Under the pieces are notes generated by a model that saw nothing but the letters and a program-made list of their open reading frames with translations, made no database searches and was not told where the DNA came from. Both the position numbers and the translations under genes were made by a program. Shown here in pieces: positions 35,620 through 48,500 of a stretch of DNA of 64,000 nt. Where the stretch lies: positions 29,645,925 to 29,709,924 of the forward strand of contig NC_089725.1 of NCBI RefSeq assembly GCF_035083965.1, written 5' to 3'. Position 1 is the stretch's first letter, and every line of letters starts with the position of its first letter. This stretch comes from Branchiostoma lanceolatum. Its lineage: Eukaryota; Chordata; Leptocardii; Amphioxiformes; Branchiostomatidae.

Positions 35620-35730
35620 TAACTCATGAGTGTAAGATACTTTTATCATTCTTGAGAAATCTTGTTAACCTCAAGTTTGTAAAGTTGTACGAAAAGAAAA
35701 CAAGACCCCATATGTACAGTAAATGCAATA

Positions 35731-35736
35731 TTTATT
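35731..35736 (-). promoter_or_regulatory. Candidate CPSF2 poly(A) signal
   Basis: AATAAA on the minus strand about 460 bases after the CPSF2 stop at 36193. It is the first good hexamer that I see downstream. Confidence 0.4.
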
Positions 35737-36192
35737 TACAACACTTTTTACAAAAGCTAAATCAATTTCTTTTAAAACACATAAGTGTTAACACTATCTG
35801 AACAATGTTCTCAAGGAAGTTTAGAGGTTTTGTTGTCAAAATAAAACAGATGTTTCGAATTCACTATCAGTCTCTTGAATGTGTTTTTCTTTTTTCTGAG
35901 TCATTTCCTTGTACCCCATTTCCATATACACATACATTTGTATCCACCTGGTTTTATACATGTATATCTGCCACTTTGAAAGGCAGTGTGTTTCAGAGAT
36001 CTCTAGTGCAGCAGCCTCAGGTATGCACAGTTTAGATATGCAGGAGTGCATTATCCTTGGGGATGTTGCATTGGAGATCTCTTTAGATCACTTTTTTCAG
36101 GGTGGCAAACTTATGTGACCTGGCAGAATCATGTCACATATTTCTTGAATGTTGAAGTAGTGGAATTTCTTCAGCACCACAAAGGAGTAGAA

Positions 36193-36558
36193 TCAGACGA
36201 TGGCATACTGTTCATACAGCAGTTTGCGTACTTTGTAGTAGTCCTCACATATGCAGCCCTCCATTCCGATCCTCCCAGATTCATTCTGTTGGAGAAAGAC
36301 AGCTCACTGTTAGTGATACACCAGTCCTGATATGGCTTTGTGAATGAAAATCAAAGGAAAACATGCAAAAGCTGAAAGGCTCAAACTTGACTTTTGTCTT
36401 TCCAAGACATATCCTCAAAACAAATACAGTATCACAATCCATCCTTCCATCATAAGTTACTGCTGGCTTAAGTATGCAGGAACAGACACACACATACACA
36501 CACACACAAATTATAATGTCTTTGTGTGGATGGTGTTCAGCACCAAGGACAGGTAATG

Positions 36559-36594
<36 letters not shown>

Positions 36595-39500
36595 ATGGTG
36601 TTCAGCAACAGGGACAGGTCATATGTGTGAGTGTGTCTGTGTGTGATGATGGTGTTCAGCACCAAGGACAGGTCGTGTGTGTGTGTGTGTGTGTGTGTGT
36701 GAGGATGGTGTTCAGCACCAAGGACAGGTCATGCTGTGTGTGTGTGTGTGTGTGTGGATGGTGTTCAGCATCAAGGACATGTCCTCACCCTTTTGAGCGC
36801 CACGACGTTGTTACAGATGAGCACCCCTCCTGAGAACTCCGCCTGGATGCCTTCCTTCTGCAGAACCTGCTTGATGTCCGACAGTCGCGGTTTGTTGATG
36901 AACACGGCTTCGTGGCCTGGGATCTGAAAAATTCATAAATCAACATTGTGACAATGTAGTATATAGTAGTTACTGTAGTAGTATTCAGGTTTTGATTATA
37001 TTGATGCCGGGGTCCCTGACACGGGTGGGCACCAGTCGGCTAGTCTTCACCCGGCGGTTCCAGTACCACGAAATGTCACAAATACTGTTGGGTAATTATA
37101 TCTATCAATGTTCAAAGCCAATACAATGTATTATGTACATGTATGTTGGCTTTGAAAAGGTGGTAAAACCTATTCCACCGTACACTCCATTGTTATTGTG
37201 AAGCACAATAAGTAAAAATGAAGAAATCAATAAATATTTCTAACATTCACCAGTAGTTTAAAGAAGAACAAAACAACTACTTACATAATGTGACAGAGAG
37301 TAATGAGGGGTATGAATAATTTTGTAGTTAACTATATACATAGTGAGAACATGTCCATACCTGGCTGACAGGTAGTGCCTCCAGGGTAGGAACTGTCTCT
37401 CTTGACTCCTCTGCAGCTGACTTAGCAGACTTGCCTGCAACAAACAGAACATTCATTGTACATTAGATTATCATGTACATTGCACTTTGAATTCCTATAA
37501 ATTACACATGGTCCTTTTAAACATCTACCAACTTCAACTTGCCGAAGAATCTGTAGCCTATATTGACTGTACGTTTTGGACCATCGCACACTGGATTTTT
37601 TTTCAACGTGCGTGGGGTGTGGCTCTTTCCAAACACGGGACCTCCATTTAACGTCCTATCCAAGGAATGTCCCTAACCTAGGCTACGTACTCATTTACAC
37701 CTGAGTGAAGTGAGGAAGTGAGGAAGGTTGAATAAAGTGCCTTTCCCAAAGGCACAAGATTGATACCATGGCAGGATTCAAACCCGGATCCACTTGGTTC
37801 TGAGCTGAACACTTTGCCATTGCGCCACCTGACCCCACGTACTGTACTGTAAGGCCACACCAAATTAATCTTATGGATGACATCCGCGCGCGCATTGATT
37901 TTCGCCTGTTGTAAAAAAAAAAAAATCACCTCCTCCAAAGCTACACGGAACTCCGGAACTTGCTGACTTAAATTGCCGCAAAAGGCTAGCATTGTGCCAG
38001 CTTATCGGAAAACTGGGGCGTATTTGTGGATTGGTATGCCATTGACGTTGGCTAGGGGGATTTTGCGTTTGCACAGTTGTACGAGAGGATCGCGGCGGCC
38101 AGCGAGTATCGCCCAGACAATTTCAAACACGACCTATCTAGGGTGGCTCTCACACGTTTCTTTTGCAATAATGAGAGACATGGGAGGGATTGGCAGAGGT
38201 CTCACAGTGAGATTTGTGAGCGTAAACCATGGAATGCTTAATATGGAGTTCAATGCCATGTATGTTGAAACTGCCCTTATGGGTGTATATGAGTACTAGT
38301 ATTCTCATCACAGTCATATATCATCCACAGTCCTTGGAGCCAAATACCTTCTAATAGTATACTTCTTTGGTCGGTCTTGTCAATATATTAAAAACCAATC
38401 ACTTGCGCTGAGTCTGCTATGATGAACAAGACAACCTACGTGTACGCAATACCAGTATTGTTCGCAATACCAGCTTTGTACTAGTAGTCCTGTGGTTTAG
38501 CAGCATTTTTTTTGTGCTGGATTTTCTTTCTTTTCGCCCGTGCGCATTAGTTTTGGGGTCTCCAGAGGATGTCATCCATAAAATCAAGTTGGTGTGGCCT
38601 AATGAAATAAACCAGTCACATATCATACCCTTCTTCTTCTGCTCCTCCTCCTCCTCCATCTCTTGGACCTCCCCCTCCTCCAGGAGAGCGGAGGTGTCGG
38701 TGGCGGGCGTGGTCAGGTCCAGCTGGCCGTCCACCCAGGCCAGCTCCGTGTCCCGCGCCTTGAAGAACTGCAGGGAGCTCACTAAGGAGTCCTTCAGCTT
38801 CACCTGGACAGGGCAGAAGGGTGTAAAAAGGGTGTAAGGTCCTGGACACTTTGTAACATCATAGAAAACAAAATGTCTTGAAGAACTGCAGGGAGCTAAC
38901 TAAGGAGTCCTTCAGCTTCACCTGGACAGGGCAGAAGGGTGTAAAAAGGGTGTAAGGTCCTGGACACTTTGCAACATCATAGAAAACAAAATGTCTTGAA
39001 GAACTGCAGGGAGCTAACTAAGGAGTCCTTCAGCTTCACCTGGACAGGGCAGAAGGGTGTAAAAAGGGTGTAAGGTCCTGGACACTTTGCAACATCATAG
39101 AAAACAAAATGTCTTGAAGAACTGCAGGGAGCTAACTAAGGAGTCCTTCAGCTTCACCTGGACAGGGCAGAAGGGTGTGCAAAAGGTTGGTTAAGTTAGT
39201 CTTGTTGAGGCCGTAGGGGCAGTGAGTTACCATCCACTGTGTTTAGGGCACAAAATTGAAAGGTGGAGCCCAATCCTCTTCTTCCACTGCTGACCCAACC
39301 TCAGTCAGGTATCGATTTTCACACCTGGGTGGCGTGAGAAAAGTTTTGTAGTAAAGTGCCTTTGCCAAGAGCACAACATCGGAGGGATGTCACAGGATTC
39401 GAATCCAGGACCTCTGGGTCCTGGGTCAAACACCCTGTTGTTACTATATATAATGCTCGGCAGCTGCCTACAGCACTACCATTTCTTATCAATAAGATCC

Positions 39501-42500
39501 TGGACACTTAACTTTCAGCCTGCATTTGGCACAACATTTTTCATGGTTTAGGAGTTAGGCAGCAGGGACAAAATCGAACAGAAAAGTTAGTCAGGAAGAT
39601 GGCAGGGAAAAGTATAATAATGCAGTTCTTTGAGATTGCAGGAGGCTTTCTCTGCAAAAAAAGCACAACCCTGGATCAGATTGTACCATTATAGAAAACG
39701 AAATGTCTTGAAGAACTGCAGGAAGCTCACCAACTTCACCTGGACAGGACAGAAGGGTGTAAAAAAAGGTAGGTAAAAGGTAAGGTAGTCTCTCCATTTT
39801 TCAGGGTGTAGGGGGAGTGGGTTGTTATCTTCTGTGTTTAGGTATGTGCATGGTATTGGAAGGTGGAGCCCGACCCTTTCCTTCCACCGCCTTTTACCTC
39901 CCCAACCTTGCTCAGGGCTTGGAGTTGGAAAAACGTAACAGTCTGAAATCCCACCTGGTAGATGTGGCTCTCCATAGTGGCATCGACAGTCTCGTTCAGC
40001 TTTGGTGTGAAGACTTTCCCCTGGACCATCCCGGCTGTGGAACGGCACACTTCAGCAAGCAGCAGGGTGGACTCACTGTTCCCGTGGACTATAACCTGGG
40101 CACAGGAGAAACAACACACTAGTCAGCAGGGTGGACTCACTGTTACCGTGGACTATAACCTGGCCACAAAAGGAACAAAACATACTAACATGGTGACAAA
40201 TGCTACAGAGGGACCTTAACAAACTGGGGATTAACCTGAGGACAGCAGAATTCCTGACCCAAAACCGTACTGAATGGAGACAGCTTGCTGCCCGATGTGC
40301 CTCTAGGCATGGACTATCTAAGTCTAATCAAGTCCATATACACCTGATTTTAGGGACAACGTCTGGATATTCATTGATTTTGGCTTTTTTCTTTGCCTAG
40401 AAAGCTCCCTGCCTTTGGCAGACTATTTCATGAATGTCAAGTCTACACAATTCTGAATAATGTGTCTGCGAAGTTGAAGAAGAAAGATCGATTGACTGAC
40501 TGACTGATTGATCGACTGACTGAGAGATTGATAAATTGCAAGAGTTCGTAACATTTTCTTACCAGCTGTCTTGGCTTCAGCTGGGACATGATTTTCTTCA
40601 TGGACTCTCCATCTGACCTGCCCTCAAAGTCAATGTACACCACGCGGCATCTAGGGAAACAGAGAAGAAATGTTAGTGCGATATCCAACTATTAAAAAGT
40701 TGGAAGGGGCCACAAGTGTGAACTTCTGTGAAGCACTATCAAGCCTGTCATGTGACAACCAGTTAACCACTACAGAAGGACCATCTAGCTATTGACGTAT
40801 TGTGGCCAATTTTGGTGGTCCCTTAGATTATTTTTTCCATTGACACAAGCTTTAAGAATCCTGTCTACAGTGACCACCTGTCTACCGTGATCCTTTTCTT
40901 CAAGTTTCTTGAGTGGTCACTATAGACAGATTCTACTGTGACATAAATGTGCTACATGTATCACAAATCACTATATAGGCAATCAGAGCATTACTCTATC
41001 TACAATTTTTCACAATATATACAAGGTTGGCACTTGTCCAGGTGGCTGGGTTAAGACGTTGGGTGCATTTGGACGCTCCCCAAACACCTTGGCATCGGGA
41101 GGATCTATATATGCAAATAATATTCTACTGACAAACAACAAAGTGACTTACTTGATGTCCAGTGTCAGCTCCTGTACAATACTCTTAGTTGGGACATCTG
41201 TCAGTTCTGAAAAGGGGAGGAGCAGTTCACAGTTGTCATCATCACAGTGGCACTTGTTGACACCAAGAATTGCAGTGGCATCCTCACCATGCAGATAGCT
41301 TTAAACAACACTTACAGTTAGATGTGAAAGGGTTGGGTGTGACTGGCGTGTGTTTCGCCGAAGTGCAGTTATACCGGTTATATAGATACAGATACGTGAG
41401 AATGACCCACCTTCTGCAAATTCTTCCTGAGCAGCAGCTTCTCCTTCCTACAGAAAATAGCACAGAAAATATGACTTATCAAATTCCATAACAGACTGAC
41501 TAGAAAATCTTTTTTTTCAGCAAACTTACACACAAAATGCTAGGTTAAAGAACTCCTTTGTAGAAAAAGTAACCTTTAGGCCACACCAACTTAATTTTAT
41601 GGATGACATCCGCGCGCGCATTGATTTTCGCCTGTTCTCCAAAAAAAAAAAAAAAAAAAAAATCACCTCCGAAGAGGCTCCGAAACTTGTAGACTCATAT
41701 TGCCGCAAAGGGGCAGAATTGAGCCGGCTTGTCGTAATACACTATATACACTCACATTGTCCAACACAACTGTTATGTATGTGACTTTGAGTGATTTGAA
41801 GAGGGCGCCGCCCCTCATGAGCCCAGTAGTATTTTGTTAATGATATGACAATACTATAAGCGTACATGTCTGTATTGAACTGAATGATATTATCTCTGGC
41901 CGGGTTGCCTATAGAGTTTGATGTTTTGCTCTGACTGAAGGCGTGATGTTGTGAACACAGCCAAACACATTTTGTTTTGTTTTTCTTTGAACGGCCAAAT
42001 GTTACATATGGGTCTTTAAACCAGGCATCATCCATGTTAAAAGCACTTTGATATGAGCTAATTCCAACAAGTTTGTTACACTGTGTTCTGTGGTTTAATT
42101 TGCAATTCCAGCTATGTAGTCCTCCGGTTTATCATCTTTTTTTTTTTTTTGCTAGATTTTTTTTTTTTTGCCCTCTCGCATTAGTTTTGGGGACTCCAGA
42201 GGATGTCATCCATAAAATTAAGTTGGTGTGGCCTTAGTTACACTCACTGCTTTAGCTTTCTCCTCTTCTGCTTGTGTCATTTCTACAACCATGAAGTCCT
42301 CTGGCCTGGAGGAAAATACAAACAAGTCAATGGAAAAGTATCTTGGAGCTTCAAAACCATTTGTATACGTCACAACACGTCAGGATCAAGTAAGACCACC
42401 AAGCGTTAATAGGGAAAGTCTGCACATTGATATAAACAGTATCAGGGATGAATGTAGCCAGTCAAGTTTTCCTTAATTCATGCGCCCTGCTCTAGAAGCT

Positions 42501-45500
42501 AAGAAACTAACTTGCCGTGGCTTTGTGTGTTAATATTTTCTTTTTCAGGGTTAAGCAAAGAAAGAAGCGAACACGATTGATAGTCTCCCTGTAGATTTTG
42601 TTTAATATGTTTCCTTATTCGTGCAAACAAACATACTTGATGATCCCCCCTCTCCGTAGTTTTTTTTTGGAAATATGTGAATAGTTTCTTCATTTATGCA
42701 AAAAAAATCAACAAACAAACAAGCAGAGAAACCCACTTGATGATCTCCCCGTAGTCGTCCCACTTGATCCGCTCCTCGGGTGCGGGGAACATGGGATACG
42801 CCTTCTTGGCCTGCTTGAAGAAGCCGCCCTTCCTGCCCCCCTCCCCCTTCATCATCAGGTCGTGCTTCGCCACGCCCTTCGCCCCCGCCGGGAAGCTGGA
42901 CCCCTCCACCTCCATCTCATCCTCACTCTCACTGGTGTCCGACTCATCTCTGGAACACAGGTGAGAGGAAAGTGAAAACAGGTGAGAAGAAAAGTGAAAT
43001 CTTCTCTAGCCAGTGAAAGTAAAAGTGACACCTCCATCTCATCCTCACTCTCACTGGTGTCCGACTCATCTCTGCAACACAGGTGAGAAGAAAGTTAATT
43101 CAAACAAGTGAACACAGGTGAGAGGAAAGTGAGAGTGAATTTAAACAAGTGAACGTGACCCCTCCACCTCCATCTCATCATCACTCTCACTGGTGTCCGA
43201 CTCATCTCTGCAACACAGGTGAGAGGAAAATGAAAGTGATATCTAGCCAGTGAAAGTAAAAGTGACCCTCCATCTCATCTTCACTCTCACTTGTGTCAGA
43301 CTCATCACTGAGAACACAGTGAAAATAATGAAAGGCACCCTTCACCATCATCTCCTTGGGAGTCATACTTTCACCGGTGTCTGACTTATCACTGGGAATA
43401 CAGGTGAAAAGAAAGGAAAGTAATCTTGAACCAGTTTAGCTCACTGAAAAGTACAAAACATTTTATTTTTTATTTTGATACGTGATAACTCGCTCAGTGC
43501 AAGGCCGTAGGGGGCCACTCATCGAAGCACTGAACTAATTCTTACTGAAGCAGCATCTCTTCACCCTAGGCCAGAAACACCAATGCTCAAGACAAGCATG
43601 ACTTCACTGACCCATAAGGAGAAGCAGGGGTTACGAAGGCTGCTCCGGAAATTCCCTACCTCATTTAGACTGGAACGGTTTAACGGAACTTACCCCTTTG
43701 CTTTCGATTCCCTTCTCTTTTTCTCCTCCTTTTCTTTCTTCTCTTCCTGCAAGTATTCTTCCAGCTCTGGTCCCTCAAGTCGAACTCTTTTTCTTGCCTA
43801 AAACAGCAGAGGTTGAAATACTGCATGTATCACTTTCAAAATGGAGAGAGATTCTCTACTTTAATTTCTTTCTATTACATTTCCCAAAAGTTCACGCCTT
43901 TAAAAGTTACTCATGGCAAGCACTCAGTCTGTGATTATGCATCTACTAGCCCTATAATACACACATTCAGGACCTCTCCACACCAAGGTCGACACTGGAT
44001 TGGGAGTAGCCTGGAATCTATCTCAATCTAGCTCCAGTTTGCTCCTCTGATCGCATCCAAGAAGAATATGACTTTCCTGACTTCGATTTTTCGAACTGTA
44101 CAGTTGACTGGCGCAGTTAACTTTTCAAAGACTGGTAGGCAACCTTGCCGACCAAGAAGACCATGGTCAGCTACAAGTACAATGTATGTGTGACAGCTTT
44201 AGCGAGCCAAGATCTACCTGTAGACCAGTCAGCAGTAAGACTGAACTCCTCACCTGTAAGGTGAATGTCTTCATCTTGGGGTTTTCGATGAGCATCCTCC
44301 CCAGCGTGCCGGGGCCGGGACGTGACGTCAGCACCACGGTGTTCTTCGGACTGTGACACCACTGCACGAACAGTTCCCGGGAGAAACCTGACTCCAGGTC
44401 AGGCACTGATGCAAGAACAACCTAAATACAACAATAACACATACATAAAGGTGATGTACAGTGCCTTATGGCTGGATCATAATGTTAGAAATAATGTTTT
44501 CTTCTGATTCTGACACCACTGCACAAACAACTCCCGCGAGAACCCTGTCAGACACTGATGCAAGGACAACCTAAACACAACAATAACATATAACATGAGT
44601 GACACGTACTACAAGACTCCAGGCTAGGCCGAGACGTCAGTACAGCTATGTTCTTCTGGTTCTGACACCATAGCACAAACAACTCTCAACTTTATACACT
44701 TATTAATGGACAAATTCACATTTCTTATGCGTTCAGACAATCCTTTCTTCACATGACCTGGTCCGTTCTTACATTTCCATCATTACAAAGAAGCAAGATG
44801 AAGTTAGATTATAGTACATATACTTAAGAAATAAAGCAATCATCCTTAATTGAGGTGAAGCATGATGCTTTTTCAAGTAGCCAGTGGTAGCGCAATGCGG
44901 CTTCGCCACGGCTCACGTTTTTGACCAAGCATACCAAGTCAACCCTACTTTTCTCCATAAGTGTGTTGGGTTCTTTTACGTGCAGAGGTTTGATGTTTCA
45001 GGCTTGTGCCCGAAGCTCCCTCATACACGGGGCCGCCGACTTTGTACATGTATTTGTAAACTCTTCTTTTTTTCTGACCTGCATTTAGCCAAGTGGGGCA
45101 AAATGGAAAATACATTCATCTATTCATTTAATATTGCTTACCTTGGGGTCAGGGACCTTGTGCAGCTCGCTGAGACTGTGGCACAGCTTCAGGTGTTTGA
45201 ACTGGAAAGGGTTGTTCCTGTTGTCCTCAAACACTCGCATGATCTTGTCACTCATCCACTCCACCTGGACATGGTCAAAGACATGGCAAATATCAATATT
45301 TTCTTTTAGTGTCAGCATCAACTTACATGTACAGGGATTTTTTGTTTGTTTGAACCTTTGTTTATTCATGAGAAGCTCAAATTGGCATGCAGGTCATGAG
45401 GAAAGAGGTAATGGTCAGATACAATATGCTCTAAATATTTTTCCACATACCTTGGCTGGTGCTGGTAACATTGAAGATTACCCGCATCGGGCAAATTTTA

Positions 45501-48500
45501 CCTGCAACACTCATTTTCTAACCTGTAATCTGCTGTATAGCTGGATGCTACTTTGGACCAGTGCAGGATAGGGGCAGGCAGACATCAGAAATGCCCGATC
45601 TGTTCTAATCTTACCAGCACTGACCTGTATAGAAATGTTCTATGACTGTATTCTACACTAACATGCTAAACTCTCAGTGTGTTTACAGGTATTCTATAAG
45701 AACATGATATTGTGCCTAATTTCAGTTACAGCAAACATGTATTTTTTTTCACATCATTCTCAGCCCTCACCTGTGACTTTGCAAACTCCACCACATTGTA
45801 GGCCACGTTGTTCAACAGGCACAGGTTGTAGGCCTGCAGGCCTGTCTCGGCATTCTGCCAGTATTGCTCCTGGGAGGTGAATATATAAATCTTTAAGAAC
45901 ATGGCATTCAGAGGCAAACATTCATTAACAAGAAGAATCAAGAAGTAAAAATGTTTCCCTCTGGTAAAAAGCGAGTGATACAATGTGCTGTGAATCTTTT
46001 TTATGACACTGCAAATACGTGTTTTTCCATTGCTACTGTATTACAGCGTTCTTTCAACTGAGAACTTGCCACAATTTTGAAAACCTCCTTTCCCTTGCAA
46101 CTGCAAAATTAAGTCCCATTAATAAATGAATTTACAGTATACAGTTCTCTTCTAAAATCTACACCGTAAAACGAATGTTATGATTACTATAAAGACACAA
46201 GTGAGTATAGTGTACAGAGTTCTGACTCACCAGAAGTTGTGACAGTTCCATCAAAAATAAATGTCATAATATTCAGACCTTTTCTAAAATCTACTTTGTA
46301 AAATGAATCTTATCATTACTGTGAAGATACATGTACAACAGCATAGTACATAAAGTTCAGACTCACCAGAAGCTGTGACAATTCCAGCACTCTCCCTGCA
46401 GTATCGATGGACACTAACACGTTCCCATCATCTCGTACGGTGTTGAAAATCTCAGCTGGAAACAAACAAAAAGACAATAATGAACACCTGGCGTTCAAAA
46501 GCAATCTGCGCAAAACCGGGCTCGAACCTTCCACCTCTGGGTCCATTGAATTTGACCCATATAGTGAGCTTCGAGGTCAATAATCTGCTATTGTCATACT
46601 GCCACCTCTCTACTAGATTACTGAGCTACTGATGAGCAACCAAAATTGCATTTGTGTGATATATATACCCTCGACTTTATAATTGGAATATGACGCATGA
46701 TGCAAAAGTATGATAACAGCAAAACACACAAAATGCTTAAAAAAAGCAATTCTTTGTCTATGATTATGAAATTTGTGGTGAGATCTGTCAAATATTTGGT
46801 CGTTCATTGGTCAAGCATAATCACTCTTCATCATACACTCAGAGGTCTATGCAACAGAAACTACATTCAGCATAGACTGCAGCAATGACTTACTGAAGAG
46901 CTGTTCGTCTCTTCAGAGTTTTCTTCTGAGCTGGACATCTTTGTTAAATGTCAAGAATAGCCTGTGACATGAATACTAGTGTACAATTATAGAACATTTA
47001 CATACGTAAACCTGCACAGCTCCTATTTTGGGTGCACAAAAGTGCGTATGCACCCAGTATCTCAGACCCTGTACATTCAGGTTGGATGGCAGCCATGACT
47101 TACTGAGGAGCTCTTCGTCTCTTCAGAGTTTTCTTCTGAGCTGGGCATCTTTGTTAAATGTCAAGAATAGCCTGTGTCATGCATACTAGTGTACAATTAG
47201 TACATAAGTAAACCTGCACAGTCCCTTTTTTGGGTGCACAAAAGTGCGTATGCACCCAGTATCTCAGACCGTGTACATTCAGCTTGGATTACAGCCATGA
47301 CTTACTGAGGAGTTGTTCGTCCCTGAGCTTCCTTCTGAGCTGGACGTAGTTGGCGTTGTAGGCGTCCGTGATGAGGAGACAAGGTCTGTTTATACCCTCT
47401 AACACACAGCCATTCAGATGTCTGAAGGAAACACAGCATTAGTCAGCAAATTTGGTTTAATTCAATCTTTGCTGTGAGTTGGATATTATAGCCTAAATGA
47501 TAATAAATCTGCTTCAGAATAAGACAGTAACGCTGAATATGGTAGTCCTTGCAGGTCACATGTTACAACGAACAAACAGGAAGACTACAATGTGATTCTC
47601 TGGACTCTTGCTCCTAAAAGAAGAATCTGAAACAGACTTAGTCTGAGAGGATCTGACTGAAGGCATAAATGACAAAATGTACTGGAGGATAAACCCCTAT
47701 AAAGAGGATGGATAATGATGATAAAATATGGCACAGAAGGCCTCCTTTTTTTTTCTTAAAATGTTATTTGTCTTCTCCATAGTATAAGGTACATGTGCAT
47801 ATCACAATAAGAATGTTTCACCTTTCTTTCTTGTGATTATAGTCCACAGCATACACCACATCCTCCTCCCCTTCCTTCACGATTCTCCAGACGGTTCCAC
47901 CGATCATGTGGCCGGCTGGCAGGGGGGTGATGGTCAGGCCATGGCCCTTTCCTAAAAACACAGCAAGAGACATTAAAAAAAAAATCTTAGAAATGTCTGC
48001 AGTGATTTTATTTTGCATTTTTTGCAGTGATCTCTCCACTGTCAAATTATGACACCGCAAAAATGCATTTCCATTACATTACTATTATACTACAGAAATG
48101 TTTCCACAGCAAATTTAAATTAAGTTAAAACACTACAAAAACCTTCTTTCCCCCCACCTTGAAATGGAGTAGCTGTGAAAAGAAAAGAATTTACAGCAAC
48201 AAGTTCTCTAGTTTAACATGAAGTAAATGGATTGAAGGTAAGCCAGGATATACATTTGGTCCGTTTATGAAGGTTAGACATTCAGGTAGTAAGATACGTC
48301 AAAAATTGTTACTGTATTCAAGCAACTGTTTATCCAGTTGCTTGAGTAATTATTTTTGGCGTTTACATTTATCATATTTTGGTCATTACCTCATGGACAG
48401 TAGCTACAGCATTACTGTTGATCCTTTTACTGCAGATCAACCACTCACCTTTCATGGGGACATTCTGGGAATATTTCAGCTGCACGATCTTGTCAAAAGC

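Noticed and set aside
37190..37995. Genes on either strand in CPSF2 intron 17
   Set aside because: Short frames fall in a SINE and a MITE-like element.
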